24,893 nt of DNA from 2-12-FULL-60-25 sp964638165 (GTDB lineage Bacteria; Patescibacteriota; Patescibacteriia; 2-12-FULL-60-25), in NCBI GenBank assembly GCA_964638165.1, contig CAZWYJ010000007.1:1-24893 (forward strand), given 5' to 3'. This document shows positions 21,901 through 24,893 of this stretch, one piece after another (position 1 is the first letter of the stretch; each line of letters begins with the position of its first letter). A program made the translations under genes and the position numbers. The notes below the pieces were generated by a model. The model was not told where the DNA came from, ran no database searches, and worked only from the letters and a program-made list of their open reading frames with translations.

Positions 21901-22332
21901 GTGGGCGGTGACGTGGCAGGAGCAACGACAGCAAGGGCGACAAGAGCAGCGGCAGCAACGGCATCTACCGCGACAAGAGCAGCATCGGTGGCAACAGAGC
22001 GGGCGCGTACCGCAGGAGGCGCAGTGGCAGCGAGGGCATCATCTGCGGCAGCGAGCGTTGGCGCACGAGCACGTCGAGTGATAGGTAGAGAGCAAGAGAG
22101 GGATCTTGAGGCGCGCGTTGAGGAGCAGGAACGAAAAATGAGAAGCGATGTGGAGCGCGAAGAGCGTCGTCAGCAACAAAGTGCAGCACGTGAAGCGCAG
22201 GCGGAGGCACGCAAAGCAGCGGCGGATGAAGCGTCTCGACGTAGACAAGAAACGTATGAGGCGAAAATGGAGGCAAGAATTGATGCTGAAGAAGAAAGGA
22301 AAGCACGTGGTGGCGGTCCGCGAGCAACATAA
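18907..22332 (+). CDS. TrbL/VirB6-like polytopic membrane protein with very long cytoplasmic tail
   Basis: The first 350 of 1141 residues hold about eight hydrophobic segments (22-44, 52-81, 107-124, 136-165, 203-231, 233-254, 278-294, 330-347). Their spacing, with LILSPLAFFMTAVPS and a following amphipathic WGKLSSML, resembles TrbL/VirB6 inner-membrane channel proteins of type IV secretion systems. After a Gly/Ala stretch, nearly 750 residues are highly charged and helical, with a Pro/Ala linker near 715-740. An Ala/Thr/Arg low-complexity run (about 1000-1060) and an E/R/Q coiled coil close the protein. TrbL is normally 400-600 residues, so the tail is an unusual extension. I chose the ATG at 18907 because of the -10 box; ATG 18961 is an alternative. 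The PrgI-like gene further on supports the assignment. Confidence 0.8.
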   Translation: MIFSRRKNECGKVSNAVRMERWWLLGVFVLAVIGLAFPTGATLALGLSDAINWVLVIFANCLAWVIQMVGNLVVMLVDTLIQIAQYNTFVDAHPVRVGWPLIRDVTNMFFIVILLLIAFSVIIRWSKFNNWKGTLPKFLLMAVLINFSLPLIGILIDFSQVLMLTFVNGFRAAAAGNFVQVLKLDKVLQIANAPIDSGSPFLVQLVAAEMFGIFILGLTCTLMLIMCIYLVVRIVGLWVALILSPLAFFMTAVPSALASKISGIADDYWGKLSSMLTGGPIMAFFLWLTLATVSNGGLGSIVPEGANVRQSEQQQVERYFVSAIGSVEDFGIYLFGIIMMFTGLSTAVSASGKLNSTLGSVTGKIKSGGVWASKMAAYGGALAGGAYAGRVAGKVGGRAGSWVDQRVGVTKGVGNLVRSTGLTLKMPALAAAGTRLRDTRARAVEARGKKYDEQVKDMKLSPEEQVKYAQRIEAGSWSNDKRTAMKERLLKMGTKKEGKDALLKEYEEAAKQSAERAGLKTGEGATDEQKAAYAAHIEAYKKEQFTKKQKERLREYEKTNAGDEDKMKFSKETIEASPSLAKDTYNHVMTEMEKDPNYYRKIRMEEFENPDVLRAIMEHEKVFDEKGEIDKTNTFYKEVMAKGGARANLFKAYAEDVRRAADAKGVNPNELLKDSATLQETGLLSGRYVQTKDRKHYPDGYQHIAAPLLGEVEAQKAPGAGAGSAATPVAGESSAPRRVETPEARNAEGRVASARARVEHVREMPAGPDRDREARDAQVGLREAQASAVAAGARLDRTYEMSGDGAFFSSDDDKHFEEQVAKLHEEAKTDLQAYENVDTEMLMRSPNGDNNARAAFVRQTKVKDLRAAYDRAKQSGDAKTVRRVADMVRIVETEGSKIEALIRAQNARNQKANEAQVKKFGDNAHVVDLIDENKVLQAALSGDEGALKAALGGSGLKISMDNAQALRKKTAIAATTEFVDVKKHATSRGGVAIRSAMRVGGDVAGATTARATRAAAATASTATRAASVATERARTAGGAVAARASSAAASVGARARRVIGREQERDLEARVEEQERKMRSDVEREERRQQQSAAREAQAEARKAAADEASRRRQETYEAKMEARIDAEEERKARGGGPRAT

Positions 22333-22345
22333 GAGATAATGTCGT

Positions 22346-24580
22346 ATGGAGGACGCATCAGTATCACCAGCACACGGAGGACCATCACTAACCCCGACGC
22401 CCGCAAGCGGCGGGGTTGTTTCCCCGTCTTCGGCATTGAGCGTCTCGCCTCCATCGCCGGCCGTGCCCGTCTCCTCATCGAACCCGGTTCCGGTTGGAGG
22501 ATGGAAACCTGGGGGTGTGGGGCGCAGGGCGCAGGGCGCGGAAGCAGGGGAGGGCACGTCTTCGTCTGTTCTCCCTGCGAAGGCGGTGACGCTCGAATCA
22601 ATGGACGCGGCTCCGATCCCCACCCACCCCAACCCTCCCTTAAAAGGGAGGGAATCGGAGAGCGCTCAAGTGTCTGCAGATGAGGGCGGGGGTACGGCGG
22701 TCGCGACCGACCGTACTGGGGAGACCCCGCTCCTACAAGATTCTGACGCGGATTTTGAATTGCCCGATCTCACTCCGCAACAATTGGCGTTCATGACATC
22801 CCCTCACTATCGGGGATCTTCGGCGCTCGTGAAGAGGGAGTTCGGACTATCGGATGAAGATATCGCTTTTTTGCACGAGATGGATCGGGCCGTATTGGGT
22901 GGCGCGATCACATTGCATGGATACGTTGCGGCATTGCGTGAAGAGTTTCCGCGACTGGACGCAAAAGAGAAAGACGCGCTCATCGCCGAGCTCCTCGCAT
23001 ACCGATTCGTTCCTTTTGATACGGCGCTGTCTCCGAATGCCCACGAGGCGGCTCAGAAGGCGGGTATCGCCATGCCGTCGCATATTCCCTACTACCGGCT
23101 GTACGATGCCCCGCTCACATTCCGCGGAGCCGCGCACGAGGTGGCGCGCATGGCCGGTTTCGCGCTGATCGGACAGGCGCAGGAGCGCATTCGCGATCTC
23201 ATCATTTCGCGCAACAAGGGGATTCGCAATGAGTCGCAGGTGCTTGATCAATTGCGAAGGCCCGCGGAACAGGGCGGTGTGGGCTTGTCTGACGAAATTG
23301 CCGTTAAAGCCCAGGAGGCGATTGACGATTTGATCAGCCGGGCACAGCTCATGAATGAAGATGAGTATGCGAACTGGCTGAATAGCAAGATTCATGCGGT
23401 CCCCGCGCCGGATCAGGCCCATGATGCTTTCGCGGACGCATCTTCGCCATTGCAGGAAGAGGAAAAGGAGGAGATCCAGACGATCGTGGCGCGCATGCCA
23501 CCCCCGCCCATCCGTCGGGATACTACGCTCGACGTGGCGGTGCGGGCCGTGGCGGACCGCCTCACGTGGCACTCAAGCGATCCGTACTTGCAGAGCCGTC
23601 TGGAGAATATCATTTCAACGCGATTGCGCGATGTTCGTTCCAAGAACGAAATTTTCATGAAGCTCATGCGCGACGAGAAAGTCGGGGGGCTGGCGATGGA
23701 TCGTAAGCGGGCTGAGGATATCACGGAGGAGATTGAGAAGGGGTACGCGGAGTTTCGAAGTTCGGTGGCGCAGGAAGAGGAGTATCGGCTTAAGGAGCAA
23801 CTCACGGATCAGCAACGGAAAATCGAGGAGCGAAAGCGTCGCGAGGCGGAAGAGCATGCGCGGTGGTATGAGGAGAAGGTCAAACAGCGACAGGGCGTAA
23901 CGGCGGAACAGAAATCAACGCTGGAAAAACTTCGTTTCGTTGTGGAGCAGGGGAGAGTCTCCCCGATTGCTCCGCCGCATCCGGTCGAAGAGAAGGAAAA
24001 GGCGAGGGAGCGGGCGCAGTTCGGCGAGCTCGTTCCGGCAACGCCTGCGGTGAAGAAAACAACCTCGCCTCCGAAAGCTGTTCCGACCCCGGCGCCTTCT
24101 GTGGTCAAAGCCGGGTCGAGCGCGCTCTCGAATCGGCGCGTCCCGTCTCCACCCGTGGTCAAGGTGAGCGCGGAAACGGAACGAAATCGTAAAACCGCAA
24201 TCGGATCGCGCCCGAAGATCGAGGATATCGCTCCGCCGCAGCGCACGGCTTCGGCTCTGGCCGGTCCATTGCAGGAGATCGGGAATATGACCCTGGAGCA
24301 TTTTCGTCGGCTAGCAAAAGACCCGAAGGCTGCGGCAAAGCGCGTGCAGGATCTCGTGAATATTCTCAGCGAAGAGTCGTTCAATCGCCGGACGGCCGGT
24401 ATTCAGGCATGGCGATCATCTCCGCTCCAAAAGCAGTACCTCTCACTCGTCGCAGAGTCTTTTTCGGCAAAGATGCCGGTGCAGAAGCTTGTCGAAAAGA
24501 AACAGGGAGAAAAGGCATCGGTTCCGACCGTGGAGGAGCTCTCTGCGATTATTGAGCTGAATAGCTCGTTGAAGCTATAA
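22346..24580 (+). CDS. Hypothetical coiled-coil protein of the secretion locus (744 aa)
   Basis: No family recognised. It starts 13 bases after the TrbL-like gene, so the two are probably co-transcribed. Residues 1-130 are Pro/Ser/Gly-rich and disordered, and four repeat types are read through in frame here. From about 133 (FELPDLTPQQLAF) the protein becomes ordered and helical: 150-330 looks like a compact helical domain, 458-515 is a strong E/K/R coiled coil, 545-640 is a Pro/Ala/Lys linker, and 655-744 is a helical C-terminal domain. There is no signal peptide or clear membrane helix. The real start could be later (for example ATG 22793) if the repeats are a leader. By position it may be a cytoplasmic partner of the secretion channel. 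Confidence 0.7.
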   Translation: MEDASVSPAHGGPSLTPTPASGGVVSPSSALSVSPPSPAVPVSSSNPVPVGGWKPGGVGRRAQGAEAGEGTSSSVLPAKAVTLESMDAAPIPTHPNPPLKGRESESAQVSADEGGGTAVATDRTGETPLLQDSDADFELPDLTPQQLAFMTSPHYRGSSALVKREFGLSDEDIAFLHEMDRAVLGGAITLHGYVAALREEFPRLDAKEKDALIAELLAYRFVPFDTALSPNAHEAAQKAGIAMPSHIPYYRLYDAPLTFRGAAHEVARMAGFALIGQAQERIRDLIISRNKGIRNESQVLDQLRRPAEQGGVGLSDEIAVKAQEAIDDLISRAQLMNEDEYANWLNSKIHAVPAPDQAHDAFADASSPLQEEEKEEIQTIVARMPPPPIRRDTTLDVAVRAVADRLTWHSSDPYLQSRLENIISTRLRDVRSKNEIFMKLMRDEKVGGLAMDRKRAEDITEEIEKGYAEFRSSVAQEEEYRLKEQLTDQQRKIEERKRREAEEHARWYEEKVKQRQGVTAEQKSTLEKLRFVVEQGRVSPIAPPHPVEEKEKARERAQFGELVPATPAVKKTTSPPKAVPTPAPSVVKAGSSALSNRRVPSPPVVKVSAETERNRKTAIGSRPKIEDIAPPQRTASALAGPLQEIGNMTLEHFRRLAKDPKAAAKRVQDLVNILSEESFNRRTAGIQAWRSSPLQKQYLSLVAESFSAKMPVQKLVEKKQGEKASVPTVEELSAIIELNSSLKL
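22390..22730 (+). repeat. Four different intergenic-type repeats inside a reading frame
   Basis: Within the N-terminal codons of the 744-aa gene lie: a hairpin AACCCCG...CGGGGTT with inner CCGC-AA-GCGG (22390-22417); a heptad array GGTGTGG, GGCGCAG, GGCGCAG, GGCGCGG (22514-22541); a CCCTCCCTT-AA-AAGGGAGGG palindrome with CCCCACCCACCCC in front (22618-22653); and a GTACGG...CCGTAC hairpin followed by GGGG-AGA-CCCC and GCTCCTAC (22692-22736). The last three have relatives in gaps elsewhere in the window. Confidence 0.75.
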
Positions 24581-24581
24581 A

Positions 24582-24702
24582 AGAGCTTTAAAACAGGCGA
24601 CTTGCTTGCGCTTCCCTCACAAACCCGCTCACCGTACCGGTGCGTACGGTTCGCGGGTTTGTTCAGTCCAGCGCGGCGCAATTCATCCTGTTTTAAAGCT
24701 CT
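24582..24702. ncRNA. Nested palindromic element, possible structured RNA or leader
   Basis: Perfect 16-bp outer arms (24582-24597 and 24687-24702, AGAGCTTTAAAACAGG and its complement) enclose a perfect 10-bp stem (24619-24628 with 24653-24662, ACAAACCCGC). That stem encloses a 7-bp stem ACCGTAC/GTACGGT (24631-24637 with 24644-24650). It begins two bases after the stop of the 744-aa gene and precedes the PrgI-like gene. Downstream, GGGAGCT (24714-24720) can pair instead with AGCTCTC of the right arm. It could be a riboregulator, a processing site, or a small mobile palindrome. No gene is seen in the rest of the gap. Confidence 0.6.
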
Positions 24703-24775
24703 CGGGTTTTTGCGGGAGCTTATCCGTAGAAGTTTCATCCCTCCTTTGTTTTCAACACGTCTTGCCTGCGTTCTC

Positions 24776-24804
24776 TTTCATATCCTGCCCGTTCAATGTA
24801 CAAT
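24776..24804 (+). promoter_or_regulatory. Possible promoter of the PrgI-like gene
   Basis: TTTCAT (24776-24781), 17 bases, TACAAT (24799-24804). The ATG follows after 14 bases without a Shine-Dalgarno sequence. The -35 is weak. Confidence 0.45.
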
Positions 24805-24818
24805 AGCCATACCAGAAC

Positions 24819-24893
24819 ATGCCGGATAAATTTATCGTTCCGCAGTTCATTGAAAACGAGGATAAGATTCTCGGTCCGGTTACGGTACGCCAG
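24819..24893 (+). CDS. PrgI-family protein, partial (cut by window end)
   Basis: Only the first 25 codons are present. They read MPDKFIVPQFIENEDKILGP and then VTVRQ, which matches the usual start of PrgI-family proteins (a short strand, VPQFIE, then D-K-I-x-GP and a lead-in to the first membrane helix). PrgI proteins are small two-helix membrane components normally encoded just before a VirB4/TraE-type ATPase in Gram-positive-like type IV secretion loci and in many Patescibacteria. I predict such an ATPase beyond the window edge. The start ATG lies 14 bases after a -10-like box. Confidence 0.8.
   Translation, partial: MPDKFIVPQFIENEDKILGPVTVRQ

Overview
The window looks like chromosomal DNA from a bacterium of the Candidate Phyla Radiation (Patescibacteria). 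This is inference. The support is a TrbL/VirB6-like giant membrane protein two genes upstream of a PrgI-like start, a Rel protein that ends after its TGS domain, a short TraR-like zinc-finger protein, and many long proteins with no recognised family. TGA is used as a stop (parA, rel), so this is not a lineage that reads UGA as glycine. The exact phylum cannot be decided from the sequence.

Layout. Positions 1-1660 are more AT-rich and hold a possibly truncated gene, an ASCH-domain gene and a NERD-domain membrane protein. Positions 1722-5206 hold an unknown 228-aa gene, typA (minus strand) and a divergent unknown gene. Positions 5274-5926 hold a TraR/DksA-type zinc-finger gene and tRNA-Leu(CAA), both minus strand, separated by duplicated hairpins. 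Positions 6187-10797 read forward: parA-parB, rel, and a coiled-coil membrane protein. Positions 10829-18714 are a minus-strand block of housekeeping genes: lcp, der, pth, a possible small ORF, dprA and topA. From 18907 a plus-strand block encodes a type IV secretion-like locus: an extended TrbL/VirB6-like protein, a 744-aa coiled-coil protein, and the first codons of a PrgI-family gene cut by the window end.

How the genes relate. Rel makes and degrades (p)ppGpp, and TraR/DksA-type proteins usually act on RNA polymerase, so the window has two possible stringent-response parts. ParA and ParB form a segregation pair. dprA next to topA is a common bacterial arrangement; DprA protects incoming DNA, which the secretion-like locus could in principle move. 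TypA, Der, Pth and tRNA-Leu serve translation and ribosome assembly.

The most unusual content is non-coding. Most larger gaps carry G-rich repeats with a seven-nucleotide period, different in sequence at each locus and often present as an inverted pair that makes a long hairpin. Several repeat types also lie inside reading frames: both ends of dprA, and the N-terminal 130 codons of the 744-aa protein. A nested palindrome of 121 bases precedes the PrgI-like gene. Most recognisable promoters place the -10 box only 6-14 bases before a start codon that has no Shine-Dalgarno sequence, suggesting many leaderless mRNAs.
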